This document shows positions 21,209 to 29,873 of a stretch of 45,054 bases of DNA, one piece after another; the stretch's first letter is position 1; each line of letters begins with the position of its first letter. The DNA is taken from IMG/VR virus record IMGVR_UViG_3300046804_005266, positions 1 through 45,054 of that record; one strand, written 5' to 3'. Below the pieces are notes generated by a model. The model searched no databases, was not told the DNA's origin, and saw nothing but the letters and a program-made list of their open reading frames with translations. The position numbers were made by a program, and so were the translations under genes. This stretch comes from a virus.

Positions 21209-21478
21209 ATGGAACAGAAAACAGTACTACAGGAAGCAGAATCTCTTATCTACGGTGACCGGGAGAAAGATTATGGTAAAACATCAGACAACTTTGCTGA
21301 TATAGCAAAAGGATGGGAAGTTATTGCCAAAACAACTATTACCCCTGAGCAAGTAGGTTTGATGATGGCCTGGTTAAAGATCTGTAGGGCCAATAAAGAC
21401 AACTGTGAGAAACGTGATTCTCTCGTTGACCTTGCCGGCTATGCAGGTTGTATTGAAAAGATCAAAAAGAATTTATAA
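21209..21478 (+). CDS. DUF6378-like phage protein
   Basis: 89 aa. ESLIYGDREKDYGKTSDNFA followed by IAKGWEVIAKTTITPEQVGLMMAWLKICR and RDSLVDLAGYAGC matches a common phage family (DUF6378) of unknown function, with the DREKDYG, MMAxLKIxR and DSxxDLAGY signatures. Small soluble helical protein within the replication operon. I recall the family name rather than having checked it. Confidence 0.6.
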   Translation: MEQKTVLQEAESLIYGDREKDYGKTSDNFADIAKGWEVIAKTTITPEQVGLMMAWLKICRANKDNCEKRDSLVDLAGYAGCIEKIKKNL

Positions 21479-21497
21479 CAATCAAAAAACCAATAAC

Positions 21498-21827
21498 ATG
21501 CAGAAAAAGACAAAACGTATCCTGTTGTTTGCAGGATCAGCTATCATGGGTACAGCATATTGCCCGGTACCAAAACCAATGCCAACAAAAGAGTTTATTG
21601 CACGTACCTACATCAGGTCAAGTAAGCAAGCAATGATCTCTGCTTCTGAACGTAGGAAACAAGAACTCCAGCAAAGGATTACAGCATCCCGAGCAGAGTT
21701 CCGCAGACTTGCTGAAACTTACTACATTGATCGTAATACAAAGATCACCGGCATCACTGCCAATCAGAAACTTATTGTTCACAGTACAAAGCTTATGAAC
21801 GAAATAGCTAAGTACAAAAACGCTTAA
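21498..21827 (+). CDS. Unknown protein with signal-like N-terminus
   Basis: 109 aa from 21498, the ATG following AATCAAAAAACCAATAAC; a longer in-frame start at 21405 overlaps the previous gene. MQKKTKRILLFAGSAIMGTAYC resembles a signal peptide, with a possible non-canonical lipobox (GTAYC). The rest is a basic helical, coiled-coil region (ASERRKQELQQRITASRAEF). Confidence 0.6.
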   Translation: MQKKTKRILLFAGSAIMGTAYCPVPKPMPTKEFIARTYIRSSKQAMISASERRKQELQQRITASRAEFRRLAETYYIDRNTKITGITANQKLIVHSTKLMNEIAKYKNA

Positions 21828-21828
21828 T

Positions 21829-22035
21829 ATGAAATGCACTTTTGTAGTTAACGGAAAGATAGAACTTGCCTTGACTCCGGAGAATGATCTGGAGAAAGCT
21901 ATGATACAAGAACTCTTCAAGGGTGAAGTAGAGAATCAGTTTCACGAGAAGATCCAGATCTCCGGCAAAGCATTGGTTGACACTGTAACAATTACCAAAA
22001 AGCAAAAGGATGAAAAGATACAAGCGGTTTCTTAA
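21829..22035 (+). CDS. Small unknown protein
   Basis: 68 aa, not recognised. Starts MKCTFVVNGKIELALTPEND, helical and acidic in the middle (EKAMIQELFKGEVENQF), Lys-rich end. One base separates it from the previous stop, and it overlaps the next gene. Confidence 0.6.
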   Translation: MKCTFVVNGKIELALTPENDLEKAMIQELFKGEVENQFHEKIQISGKALVDTVTITKKQKDEKIQAVS

Positions 22036-22204
22036 ATGGCTCAATGGTCGTACCAGAAAGAAGGAAAGAATACACTTTCATTTGATAATGATAGAATCTC
22101 TTTTCTGGTTACGTGAACGTACTCAAATACCACAATTTAAAGAAAAAGTTGAGGAAAGAATTGATTTTCACATGATAGCAATAAACAGAATAAAAAAGTT
22201 ATGA
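22010..22204 (+). CDS. Small basic helical protein
   Basis: 64 aa, not recognised. Very basic (KRYKRFLKWLNGRTRKKERI), helical, His-containing (HFHLIMIESL, DFHMIAINRI). It overlaps its neighbours by 26 and 4 bases. A small nucleic-acid-binding protein would fit. Confidence 0.55.
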   Translation: MKRYKRFLKWLNGRTRKKERIHFHLIMIESLFWLRERTQIPQFKEKVEERIDFHMIAINRIKKL

Positions 22205-24480
22205 ATACAGAAGAACTCAAGATTGAAGTTTGTGACATCGAGACCTACAAGGCAATGTTTCTGTACTATGGTTATGATCCTGGTACAGATACAAAGTTTG
22301 TGTTTGAGATATCTGCAAGAAAGAATCAGATTGATGGATTGGTCAAACATTTGCTTGAGTATCCAAGGGATTTCATGGTAACTTTTAATGGTGTACGATT
22401 TGACAGTCAGGTACTGCAATACATCATTGATAATCATGAGTCATGGGTAGACTTTACCTGGAGGGAGATTGTTGATTTGATCTTTGAGTTCGCACAGCAG
22501 ACCATTGATGATCAGAATTATGAGCTGCCGGCAAAGTACAAAGAATACTATATGAGCTTTAAGCAAATAGACCTATTCCTTGTACTTCATTACAACAATG
22601 ATGCAAAACGATGCTCGTTGAAATGGGCCGGTGAGTTCTCACTGGATGGTGATATCGAAGAGTTACCTATTGATTTTCGTAAAGAAGATCTGACTAATGA
22701 AGAGATCGAGGAGATCATCAAGTATTGCCGGAATGACGTAATGGCTACCTGTAACCTGTATATGGTTACTATTGGTAATACAGAACATCCTGATTATAAA
22801 GGTAAGAACAAAATACAGTTACGTCTTGACCTTATAGAGGAGTACAATTTCCCATGGACAGCTATAAACTGGAACGATGTTAAGATCGGTGCCGAGCTGA
22901 ATAAGAAGGTGTACATGCAGATTGCCAGAATAAATGAAGCTCAGTTGTATGGCCGGGTAAAGCAAAGGAAAACAAAAACAGGTTTCTATTTCAACGAATG
23001 TTTCCCAGAGTACATGAAGTTTGAAACCAAGGAGTTTAATGACTTCTTTAAAACTGTAGGTAAGACAAAGGTTAATCTGAATGAAAAGCAGGAGTTTCCT
23101 TTTACCTATAAAGGTGCAACATTCATGTTTGCTAAGGGCGGTGGTCATAGTAACGATCAGCCAAGAATGATCAATCTGCTCCCGGGCCAGATAATGCTCG
23201 ATGCTGACGTAGGTTCAATGTATCCTAACAAGATACGTAAAAGCAATATCTACCCTGCACATCTTGGGCCCGAATGGAATCAGGCATATGTACTGAACAT
23301 CCCTAAGAGGTTAGAAGCCAAGAAGAAGTACAAAGAAACTGGTGAGAAGAAGTATGATAATTTCCAGGAGTGTTTCAAGTTGGTAATGAACGGTAACTTT
23401 GGCCGGCTTGGTGACAGGTTTGACTGGCAGTATGATCCCTTTGCAGCAATGCAGGTAACTATTGGTAGCCAGATCGACATCTTTATGCTGGCTGAGGATC
23501 TTGCACAGATACCTACTCTGCAGATCATATCAATGAATACCGATGGTCTTACTGTTGTACTTGATGAGAAATATGTACAGCAGTATTATCAAACCTGTAA
23601 GGCATGGGAAGAAGAAGTTGGTAATGATGTATTAGGTAACCTTGAATATGTGCAATACAGTAAGTTTATCCAAACATCGGTAAATGACTATCTTGCTGTA
23701 AAGGTAGCTGATTGGGTAGAGAAAGATGGTGAGTTTAAGGCAATACCAATAGACAAACCATTGGAGAAAAGATTGAAGAAGAAGGGTGATTTCCTTACCA
23801 GTTATGAGTTACACAAGAACAAGAGTAAATGTATTGTACCAATAGCATTGGAGAAGTACTTTACTCAGGGTATACCGGTAGAGGATACTATCAAGAATCA
23901 CAGGAACATCTTCGATTTCTGTATTGCTAAGAAAGCATCCCGGGACTACTTCTATAGAACAGTTGATCGTAAGACCGGTACCGTTACTGATATGAACAAA
24001 TTGGTACGTTACTATTGTGCAGTAGCACCAAAAGAAGAGAAGAAATTACTGCCTTTGGTTGATGTTACAGAAATGGAACAAATAGTAATGGCTAACGGTT
24101 TTATCAAAAACTTAAACGGTAAGTATTCTCGTCTTGAATGGAGTGAAACAAATGGACGTGATTGGTACAGTACTGATCCTGGTATTTCTCTTTTAGAAGC
24201 TTATGCAAGTGTGATAAAGGACAATTTACCTGTAGCAGGTAAAATCTACAAGATGAAGAATCCTAATAGTGAAAAGACCGGGCCGGAGAAGAGTAACTGT
24301 GAATCAGATAGTGAACAGCAGGTAATATTCAATCGTCCGTTCACACCTGAAAAGTGGGAAGATTACGGAGTAGATTATGACTATTACATACGGCAGACAA
24401 ACAAGATCATCAGCAAAATTTCACCTGAATATGCTCGTGAAATTAAAGCAAAAGAAAGTGGTCAAATGTCTTTGTTTTAA
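22201..24480 (+). CDS. Family B DNA polymerase
   Basis: 759 aa. N-terminal 3'-5' exonuclease: CDIET (Asp12, Glu14; Exo I), TFNGVRFDSQVL (Exo II), YCRNDVMAT (Exo III). Polymerase palm: motif A DADVGSMYPN (from residue 334), motif B KLVMNGNFGR (from about 393), motif C MNTDGL (from about 445). These correspond to DxxSLYPS, Kx3NSxYG and YGDTDS, with Tyr/Asn/Gly variations often seen in phage enzymes. It is shorter than T4 gp43 (about 900 aa). It replicates phage DNA with proofreading. It heads the replication block ahead of the helicase genes. Confidence 0.95.
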   Translation: MNTEELKIEVCDIETYKAMFLYYGYDPGTDTKFVFEISARKNQIDGLVKHLLEYPRDFMVTFNGVRFDSQVLQYIIDNHESWVDFTWREIVDLIFEFAQQTIDDQNYELPAKYKEYYMSFKQIDLFLVLHYNNDAKRCSLKWAGEFSLDGDIEELPIDFRKEDLTNEEIEEIIKYCRNDVMATCNLYMVTIGNTEHPDYKGKNKIQLRLDLIEEYNFPWTAINWNDVKIGAELNKKVYMQIARINEAQLYGRVKQRKTKTGFYFNECFPEYMKFETKEFNDFFKTVGKTKVNLNEKQEFPFTYKGATFMFAKGGGHSNDQPRMINLLPGQIMLDADVGSMYPNKIRKSNIYPAHLGPEWNQAYVLNIPKRLEAKKKYKETGEKKYDNFQECFKLVMNGNFGRLGDRFDWQYDPFAAMQVTIGSQIDIFMLAEDLAQIPTLQIISMNTDGLTVVLDEKYVQQYYQTCKAWEEEVGNDVLGNLEYVQYSKFIQTSVNDYLAVKVADWVEKDGEFKAIPIDKPLEKRLKKKGDFLTSYELHKNKSKCIVPIALEKYFTQGIPVEDTIKNHRNIFDFCIAKKASRDYFYRTVDRKTGTVTDMNKLVRYYCAVAPKEEKKLLPLVDVTEMEQIVMANGFIKNLNGKYSRLEWSETNGRDWYSTDPGISLLEAYASVIKDNLPVAGKIYKMKNPNSEKTGPEKSNCESDSEQQVIFNRPFTPEKWEDYGVDYDYYIRQTNKIISKISPEYAREIKAKESGQMSLF

Positions 24481-24502
24481 GCAACATTTTTTGTAAATTT
24501 AC
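24471..24502 (+). promoter_or_regulatory. Promoter inside polymerase 3' end
   Basis: TTTG (24471-24474), 19 nt, TAAATTTAC (24494-24502), 11 bases before the ATG at 24514, so transcripts would be almost leaderless. The same box occurs at 40960. Confidence 0.6.
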
Positions 24503-24513
24503 AAGCTCCTCTT

Positions 24514-24987
24514 ATGTCAGTTACATTAGGTCAATTCAACAACATCAAAGCCTTTTTGAAGGAGAATCCAGAGGGTGGTTATGAGCAATGGCATGAGCAA
24601 TACAGGCCAGTGAGAGAGAAGAAAAATATAGAGTACCCTGAAGAGTTTGAACAGTGGTGGTGCACATTCCCGGCAAGTATGAACTTTATCTTTAAGGGTA
24701 AGAAGTTTACCGGTACAAGAGCACTGAGAGATGATAAGCAGAAAACTTTCGAGGCATACAAAACAGCTAAGAAAGAATCAGGGTTTACAGATGAAGAGAT
24801 GCTCTACTGCCTCAAGGTAGAGATCGAATCAAGAAAGATGACAAGTTGGAATCACAAGAATCCAAAGTACAACGACTTCCAATACATGAAAGCTACAATA
24901 GCTTATCTGAATAGCGGTAAGTTCAAGTACTGGAAAGAAGAAGAGTTGAAGGAACTTTCCGATGAAACGGAATCAAACAGTGCATAA
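24514..24987 (+). CDS. Possible helicase loader / replication accessory protein
   Basis: 157 aa. Not a confident match. The segment EEFEQWWCTFPASMNFIFKG followed by DKQKTFEAYKTAKK resembles the C-terminal helical domain of phage replication proteins (phage O / DnaT-type FWxxYPxKxGKxxAxxAW). Its position directly before the helicase (start overlaps its stop) supports a role in helicase recruitment. Confidence 0.55.
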   Translation: MSVTLGQFNNIKAFLKENPEGGYEQWHEQYRPVREKKNIEYPEEFEQWWCTFPASMNFIFKGKKFTGTRALRDDKQKTFEAYKTAKKESGFTDEEMLYCLKVEIESRKMTSWNHKNPKYNDFQYMKATIAYLNSGKFKYWKEEELKELSDETESNSA

Positions 24988-25436
24988 TGAAGTTATCAGA
25001 GCAATTACATTCGGAGATTGAGAACGGTAGGAACGGTAGAGCCGGCATCATTCCTGTACCTTATGACAGGGTTGGTGACTATATTGATATTGCTAAGAAC
25101 ACGAGTTATGTAATCGGTGGTGAGACAGGTTGTTTTACCGGAGAACAGTTAGTTCATACAGAACAAGGAGTAATGCCTATTTCTGAGATAAAAGTAGGAG
25201 ATAAGGTATTATCCTATAATCTGAAAACTAAAATTAACGAGTATAAAACTGTTACCAATACCATAACTCATAAGACTCATGTTGACAAACTATTCAGGAT
25301 AAAAATGAAAGACGGAACAGTTATAAACGTAACTGAAAATCATGAATTTTTTACTGGGGAAAAGTTTGTGAAAATCAAAGATTTATTGTTATCTTTGCAA
25401 CATGAAGCAATGGAAAAAGATACCGGGCTACAGTAG
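24987..25436 (+). CDS. Helicase N-terminal fragment + intein N-half
   Basis: 149 aa. Residues 1-48 are the helicase N-extein ending VIGGETG, the start of a Walker A loop. At Cys49 (codon 25131-25133) a Hint-type intein begins: CFTGEQLVHTEQG, then VGDKVLSYNLKT and the block-B TENHEFF (about residues 114-120), ending near KDLLLSL. The stop falls inside the endonuclease gene (25402), which the tail overlaps by 35 bp. With the C-half at 25929 it would splice in trans to restore GGETG+SGKST. This is the fractured-gene/split-intein arrangement known from phage helicase genes (gp41-type). A promoter for the nested endonuclease lies in its 3' part. Confidence 0.85.
   Translation: MKLSEQLHSEIENGRNGRAGIIPVPYDRVGDYIDIAKNTSYVIGGETGCFTGEQLVHTEQGVMPISEIKVGDKVLSYNLKTKINEYKTVTNTITHKTHVDKLFRIKMKDGTVINVTENHEFFTGEKFVKIKDLLLSLQHEAMEKDTGLQ
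25365..25397 (+). promoter_or_regulatory. Promoter of nested endonuclease gene
   Basis: TTTG (25365-25368), 21 nt, TATCTTTG (25390-25397), starting 12 nt before the ATG at 25402 so the transcript would begin at the start codon. It lies within the intein N-half coding sequence. Confidence 0.65.
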
Positions 25437-25947
25437 CTATGAAGTTAGTACAGATGGTGAAATAAAGACCTACAACTGGAAAAACAAAGGACAAGAAAGA
25501 ATAATGAAACCTGCTTTAGATGGTTCAGGTTATCTCCGAACAGTGTTAAAAAATGATCAGGGGAAAATTGAAACTGTAAAAGTGCACAGGATAGTAGCAA
25601 AAACATTTCTTCCTAATCCAGAAAACAAAGCACAGGTCAACCATATTAACCATATTCGTACAGACAATAGACTTATTAATTTAGAATGGTGTACAGCAAG
25701 TGAAAATATAAAATGGTCATTTACTTGTAAACGAAGCAATGTAACAGGTGAAAGAAATCCTCATACTAATTTAAAAGATGAAGATGTGATAGAAATGAGA
25801 AGATTGTGGAAGCATGGAAGAAAAAATAAGTACGATGAGAACGGACAGTTGTGCATGACAAGAAAAGAACTTGCTGATAAATTTGGAACTACAGTCGATG
25901 TTGTTAAAAATATAATACAAAAAAGAACATGGAAGCATCTGTTATAA
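25402..25947 (+). CDS. NUMOD4-HNH homing endonuclease in split-intein cassette
   Basis: 181 aa. N-terminal NUMOD4 (MKQWKKIPGYSSYEVSTDGE), then an HNH_3 domain (about 60-110) with KVHRIVAKTFLPNPENKAQ, QVNHINHIRTDNRLINLEWC and the NLEWCTASEN signature, then a C-terminal helical HTH-like segment (TRKELADKFGTTVDVVKN). It would cut uninterrupted helicase alleles to spread the cassette. Overlaps both intein halves. Confidence 0.9.
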   Translation: MKQWKKIPGYSSYEVSTDGEIKTYNWKNKGQERIMKPALDGSGYLRTVLKNDQGKIETVKVHRIVAKTFLPNPENKAQVNHINHIRTDNRLINLEWCTASENIKWSFTCKRSNVTGERNPHTNLKDEDVIEMRRLWKHGRKNKYDENGQLCMTRKELADKFGTTVDVVKNIIQKRTWKHLL

Positions 25948-27038
25948 ATCTTCAGGATATTGTTTCATTTGAGGAGATTCCTTACGAAACAACATATGAC
26001 ATATCGGTAGAAGATAATAACAACTTCTATCTGGCAACACAAAAAGATCCAATATTGGTACATAACTCAGGAAAGAGCACTTTGGCTCAGGATATGTTCA
26101 TGATCCGACCATTGGAATGGTACCTTACCAACAATAATCCTGATATTAAGTTATCAATTATCCTGTTTGGTATGGAACGTAAGATGTACCAGTACAGTGC
26201 AAGATGGTTGGCCCGTAAGATCTTTACTGATCAGGGTGTGATGATACCACCAAAGAAGGTACTGAGCCGGCAGAGGAACTTCATGATGGATGATAGAGAG
26301 TACGCATTAATACAGCAGTATTATAGTGTTCTTGACAAGTGGGAAGAAGATGACGTTCTTTTGGCGTTTGAGGGCAGTAAGAACCCTTCCGGCATCAGTG
26401 CCTACCTTGAGGCATTTGCAAGGAAACACGGCACAATTATCGACAAAGACAAGACGGATAAGAGCATGGAGAATATCCTTGCTGATCGTAGGTACATTCC
26501 TAACCATCCAAATCACATTGTCTTGGTGATAGTTGACCACATCGGTATCCTGAAACCAGAGAAAGACCTGGAGAAGTCAAAGGGTCAGATAGACAAGTTC
26601 AGTACTGTAATGAGACAGGCAAGAGACATTTATGGTTTCTCACCGGTAATCGTTCAGCAGTTGAATCGTAGCCTGGCTGATGTATCAAGGTTAAAACTCG
26701 GTGATTTAGCACCAAAGATGAGTGACTTTGCAGATAGTTCACAAACTCAGCATGATGCAGACGTTGTAATGGCATTGTTTGAACCATACCGGCATATAGT
26801 AGGTGATCTGGATGGTCAGAAAGAAAATGGCTATGCACTAAAGGGTTTCAGAGATCAGTACTTTAAAACGTACTACAGATCATTGCATCTGCTCAAGAAC
26901 TCTTTTGGTGCAAGTGGTATGCAGTTTCCTATGGCACTACAACCAGAGTATGGTATATTCAAAACATTGCCGAGAAAGAAAGACATAGTTGATGCCATCT
27001 ATGAAGATGTAACATCAGGACATTATTTTTTAGATTAA
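25929..27038 (+). CDS. Intein C-half + helicase C-terminal domain (DnaB-type)
   Basis: 369 aa. Residues 1-46 are the intein C-half: TYDISVEDNNNFYLAT and the block-G ILVHN, splicing Asn46 to Ser47. The extein continues SGKSTLAQDMFMIRP, then a RecA-fold ATPase with Walker B IVDHIGIL (about 196-203), SPVIVQQLNRS (about 237-247) and an arginine-rich end. It matches the DnaB/gp41 C-terminal motor. After trans-splicing the complete helicase would have a P-loop GGETGSGKST. The start ATG overlaps the endonuclease stop, so translation coupling is possible. Confidence 0.9.
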   Translation: MEASVINLQDIVSFEEIPYETTYDISVEDNNNFYLATQKDPILVHNSGKSTLAQDMFMIRPLEWYLTNNNPDIKLSIILFGMERKMYQYSARWLARKIFTDQGVMIPPKKVLSRQRNFMMDDREYALIQQYYSVLDKWEEDDVLLAFEGSKNPSGISAYLEAFARKHGTIIDKDKTDKSMENILADRRYIPNHPNHIVLVIVDHIGILKPEKDLEKSKGQIDKFSTVMRQARDIYGFSPVIVQQLNRSLADVSRLKLGDLAPKMSDFADSSQTQHDADVVMALFEPYRHIVGDLDGQKENGYALKGFRDQYFKTYYRSLHLLKNSFGASGMQFPMALQPEYGIFKTLPRKKDIVDAIYEDVTSGHYFLD

Positions 27039-27052
27039 AAAAAAAAACAATC

Positions 27053-27256
27053 ATGGACTACAAAGAGAAAACAAAGTTTGAACAAGCTACAAATCTTATT
27101 GATTGGGCAAAATACAGAATAGAGAAGTTAGAGAAAGAAAATGGTGAGCTGACAAATAGAGTAAATGAGTTAAAAGACAAGATAGATGATCTTAATGATG
27201 TCATCAAAGATCTGAGAGATGAGTTGGAAAGTCAAATGACAGGTAAACAAAGATAG
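27053..27256 (+). CDS. Small coiled-coil protein
   Basis: 67 aa. A single strongly predicted coiled coil (RIEKLEKENGELTNRVNELK, then heptads to the end), like a leucine-zipper or short bZIP-like dimeriser. It sits 14 bp after the helicase gene behind a poly-A leader. Possibly an accessory or regulatory dimer; not identified. Confidence 0.65.
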   Translation: MDYKEKTKFEQATNLIDWAKYRIEKLEKENGELTNRVNELKDKIDDLNDVIKDLRDELESQMTGKQR

Positions 27257-27318
27257 AAACACTTAGGCTCAAAAAGGGCTTTTGGGGTTTCCTACATTAG
27301 TAATCAATAACCAGTTAT

Positions 27319-28044
27319 ATGAGTACACAAAGTGGTGCGGAGCAGAAACAGTCATCCGCACATGAAAAACAGGAACGTGTGTTTTACGGCAAGGTTGCAA
27401 TCGTAGGTCCTACCGGTGCCGGTAAGTCTTACCTTGCTAAAACTACAGACCGAGACACAACAGGTTACATTAACATGGAAAGAAAACCTCTTCCCTTCAA
27501 GGATGGTAAGCCTTTTAAGTACATGAGTATGCCTAAAGGGTGGGGGCAATTTAAGAGAGACCTTGAGGAGTATGGTTCAAATCCTAACATCAAAAGGATA
27601 ATTATTGACAGTCAGACAATGGCTTTCAATAGTTTGAACAAAGAAGCAGCAGCAAACTTTACCGGCTTTGATGTATACAAAGCATATAACCGGCAGGTAC
27701 ATGAGTACATTGAGATCCTCAAGAACATTGAGAAAGATGTTGTTGTATTCTCACATGATGAATGGTTGAAAGTAGAGGGTGAGGGCAAGAAAAGAATGAT
27801 GTCTGTACATGGTAAAGAGTTTGAGGGCAAGATCGAGCAGCATTTTACCATTGTATTGTACACCGGCACAAGGATGAAGGACGGTAAGCCGCAGTACTTC
27901 CTGAAGACCTTTGAGCAGGACACATCAACAAAGGTGCCGGAGGGTATGTTCCCGGATAAAAACGGAGACAATCTTCTGGAGATCCCTAATGACGGGGCTT
28001 ACATCTTTGACTGTATTGAAAAGTATTACACTGCAGCAGTTTAG
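27319..28044 (+). CDS. Sak4-like/AAA_24 RecA-type ATPase
   Basis: 241 aa. Walker A GPTGAGKS (30-37), Walker B IKRIIIDSQTMAF (about 94-106), then VVVFSHDEW and a C-terminal beta/helix region. Length and motif order fit the phage Sak4 single-strand annealing recombinase family (RecA-fold core without the RecA N- and C-domains). It probably supports recombination-dependent replication with the neighbouring SSB candidate. It is distinct from the true RecA at 41004. Confidence 0.85.
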   Translation: MSTQSGAEQKQSSAHEKQERVFYGKVAIVGPTGAGKSYLAKTTDRDTTGYINMERKPLPFKDGKPFKYMSMPKGWGQFKRDLEEYGSNPNIKRIIIDSQTMAFNSLNKEAAANFTGFDVYKAYNRQVHEYIEILKNIEKDVVVFSHDEWLKVEGEGKKRMMSVHGKEFEGKIEQHFTIVLYTGTRMKDGKPQYFLKTFEQDTSTKVPEGMFPDKNGDNLLEIPNDGAYIFDCIEKYYTAAV

Positions 28045-28078
28045 TAACTAATAATCAAAAATCAAAAAAATCAATTTT

Positions 28079-28978
28079 ATGGAATTATCAAAAGGAGGAG
28101 GTTTCCAAAAGAAGTATTATACCGGTTTTACAACAGGTAAAGTAGTTGCAATCAATCCTACAAAGGAAGAGTATGAAGAACTGCACAAGTATAAGTTAAA
28201 TAACCCTCCTGTTTATGAGGGCAAAACTGATGAAGGACATGATTATGTGGATATTATCTTCCACATACAGACCAACGATGCAAACAAAGTTTTACTGACT
28301 CATAAATTTCGTATTGTAAATACTCCTGCATTTAACAAAGAAGGTACAAAGAACATATATGTAAATCAGAGTGGTGCTTACAGTTATGTTGATAATGAAG
28401 ACAATTTGCAGAGTTATTTCAAAACCTTTGAAGACTTTAATACCAAAGAGATAATCACTTCTGATAAACATGGTCCTCTTACCGGTATAAGAAAGTATCG
28501 TAAGGCCATTGTAGGTGAAAAGGATTTTTATTCTCTTATCAAAGCATGGTTAGGCAACGTAAACTTTTCAACAGAAAGAACAAATATACTTATCAATATA
28601 GATGAGTTATTTAGGAATCCGGATCAGTTTATTGAAAAGACATATCGTTGCGAATTAAAACCTGGTGCTAAACATGCAACTGACTTTGCAATGCTTCTTA
28701 CCGTAAACATTAGTGAGAAAGGAGGAGAAACAAAGATGTATCAAAACATCTACAAAGAGTTTATCTCATTATATAACTACAAGAAGTTCTCTTTTGCAAT
28801 TTCAAGTAATATTTGGGAAAGGGACGGTATAGTAAAGAAATTTAAAGAAGAAATTGAAGGTATGCATGGTTGTAAGGATGTTTACACACTTACTTACATT
28901 CAACCATTTAATGCAGATGCACATCAACAAGCAACTTCAGAGGTTGTAAAACCTGCAAATACAATAGATTGGAATTAA
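28079..28978 (+). CDS. Possible phage single-stranded DNA-binding protein
   Basis: 299 aa. No catalytic motif. A beta-rich OB-fold-like N-terminal half (YTGFTTGKVVAINPTKEEYE...IIFHIQTNDANKVLL...KFRIVN), a middle helical region and a short acidic/Asn-rich end (VKPANTIDWN). In phages with Sak4, the neighbouring gene is often the SSB, and its size and order fit. No motif proves it, so the call is by context. Confidence 0.5.
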   Translation: MELSKGGGFQKKYYTGFTTGKVVAINPTKEEYEELHKYKLNNPPVYEGKTDEGHDYVDIIFHIQTNDANKVLLTHKFRIVNTPAFNKEGTKNIYVNQSGAYSYVDNEDNLQSYFKTFEDFNTKEIITSDKHGPLTGIRKYRKAIVGEKDFYSLIKAWLGNVNFSTERTNILINIDELFRNPDQFIEKTYRCELKPGAKHATDFAMLLTVNISEKGGETKMYQNIYKEFISLYNYKKFSFAISSNIWERDGIVKKFKEEIEGMHGCKDVYTLTYIQPFNADAHQQATSEVVKPANTIDWN

Positions 28979-28999
28979 TTTCCCAGGTTCACAATAAAG

Positions 29000-29022
29000 G
29001 CAGGGGACTAATAATCCCCTGC
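29000..29022 (+). terminator. Hairpin between 28079 and 29040 genes
   Basis: GCAGGGGA (29000-29007) / TCCCCTGC (29015-29022), perfect 8-bp stem with a 7-nt loop, followed by TCTTAAATTTC. Its U run is weak, so it may pause or attenuate rather than terminate. Confidence 0.45.
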
Positions 29023-29039
29023 TCTTAAATTTCTAAAAA

Positions 29040-29672
29040 ATGAATAAGTTAGTATTAGGATCAGCAGACGGTATACCCGCAGTCATTGACTATAAAACAG
29101 AAGAAGTAATCTTTTACCCGAATGATATCAGTGCAGAGGTTATTGAGAACTCTCTGAACATCTTTAACAGGATGAGGAACATAAGGGAAGTGGATGAATA
29201 TTTGCTTAACGAAGAGAATTGTACATCAGACGACAGAGAGTTTATCATTGAATCATTAACCAATTATATAAGCATGAATACCGAAACAGTAAATCAGACA
29301 GTAGAAACAGTAGAGACATCAGGACCAACAACTCCAACAGTTACACCGGAGCCGGCAACAAATGAGGTCAATTTGGATTGCTTTAAGGCTATTTCACCAA
29401 ATCCAAATGCAGCTATGGCAGCACCTGAAGTAAAGCAGAAGAGGCAGTGGACAAGAAGAGTTACAGACGGGCCGGCAATGAAGATCAGTAGTACATCTGA
29501 CTTCATCAAGATAATGGAAGAGAAGATTGAGATGGTAAAGATCCTGGATCAGGTAACAATGCCTGAGCTTCCCGGTGGAATGACAAAAGCAAACCGTGAC
29601 ATCATGGTTGAGTTCCAGAAGGAGCAATCAGCACTGATAGCTAAATTCATGGAGAAGATCCAAAAAGCATAG
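29040..29672 (+). CDS. Unknown protein with low-complexity centre
   Basis: 210 aa, not recognised. N-terminal alpha/beta part (KLVLGSADGIPAVIDYKTEE), a Thr/Val/Pro-rich linker (TVETVETSGPTTPTVTPEP), then a helical C-terminal domain with KQKRQWTRRVTDGPAMKISS. Might be an accessory replication protein. The codons contain several CCGG sites, as native genes do. Confidence 0.7.
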   Translation: MNKLVLGSADGIPAVIDYKTEEVIFYPNDISAEVIENSLNIFNRMRNIREVDEYLLNEENCTSDDREFIIESLTNYISMNTETVNQTVETVETSGPTTPTVTPEPATNEVNLDCFKAISPNPNAAMAAPEVKQKRQWTRRVTDGPAMKISSTSDFIKIMEEKIEMVKILDQVTMPELPGGMTKANRDIMVEFQKEQSALIAKFMEKIQKA

Positions 29673-29675
29673 TGT

Positions 29676-29873
29676 ATGGATGCTGTTAAGCAAAGAACAG
29701 TAGAGATGGATAAAGAAGACTTAGACAGAATGACCCTGGAGATTTTCAGGGCTTCTGAGTCTTTATGGGAAGGTGCAGAGCTTGAAGAGTGTTATGATGC
29801 TATTCAACTTGAAAAGTTGTGGCCAATATTGGATAAATACATAAAAGTGAAAAAGAATGAGGTATCTGATTGA
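29676..29873 (+). CDS. Small unknown protein
   Basis: 65 aa, not recognised. Helical and acidic (MDKEDLDRMTLEIFRASESL, then EELEECYDAI), no cysteine pair. Its ATG starts 3 bp after the previous stop and its 3' end overlaps the next start. Confidence 0.55.
   Translation: MDAVKQRTVEMDKEDLDRMTLEIFRASESLWEGAELEECYDAIQLEKLWPILDKYIKVKKNEVSD

Larger units (their letters stand above)
25131..26066 (+). mobile_element. Split-intein cassette with nested HNH endonuclease
   Basis: From intein Cys1 (25131) to the terminal Asn (26064-26066). Order: N-intein, HNH gene 25402-25947 on its own promoter, C-intein starting at the ATG 25929. Insertion is precisely in the helicase P-loop, the most conserved target. 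The endonuclease is AT-rich and lacks CCGG sites, as expected for a mobile gene. The C-extein first residue is Ser (SGKST), a permitted +1 residue. Confidence 0.85.
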
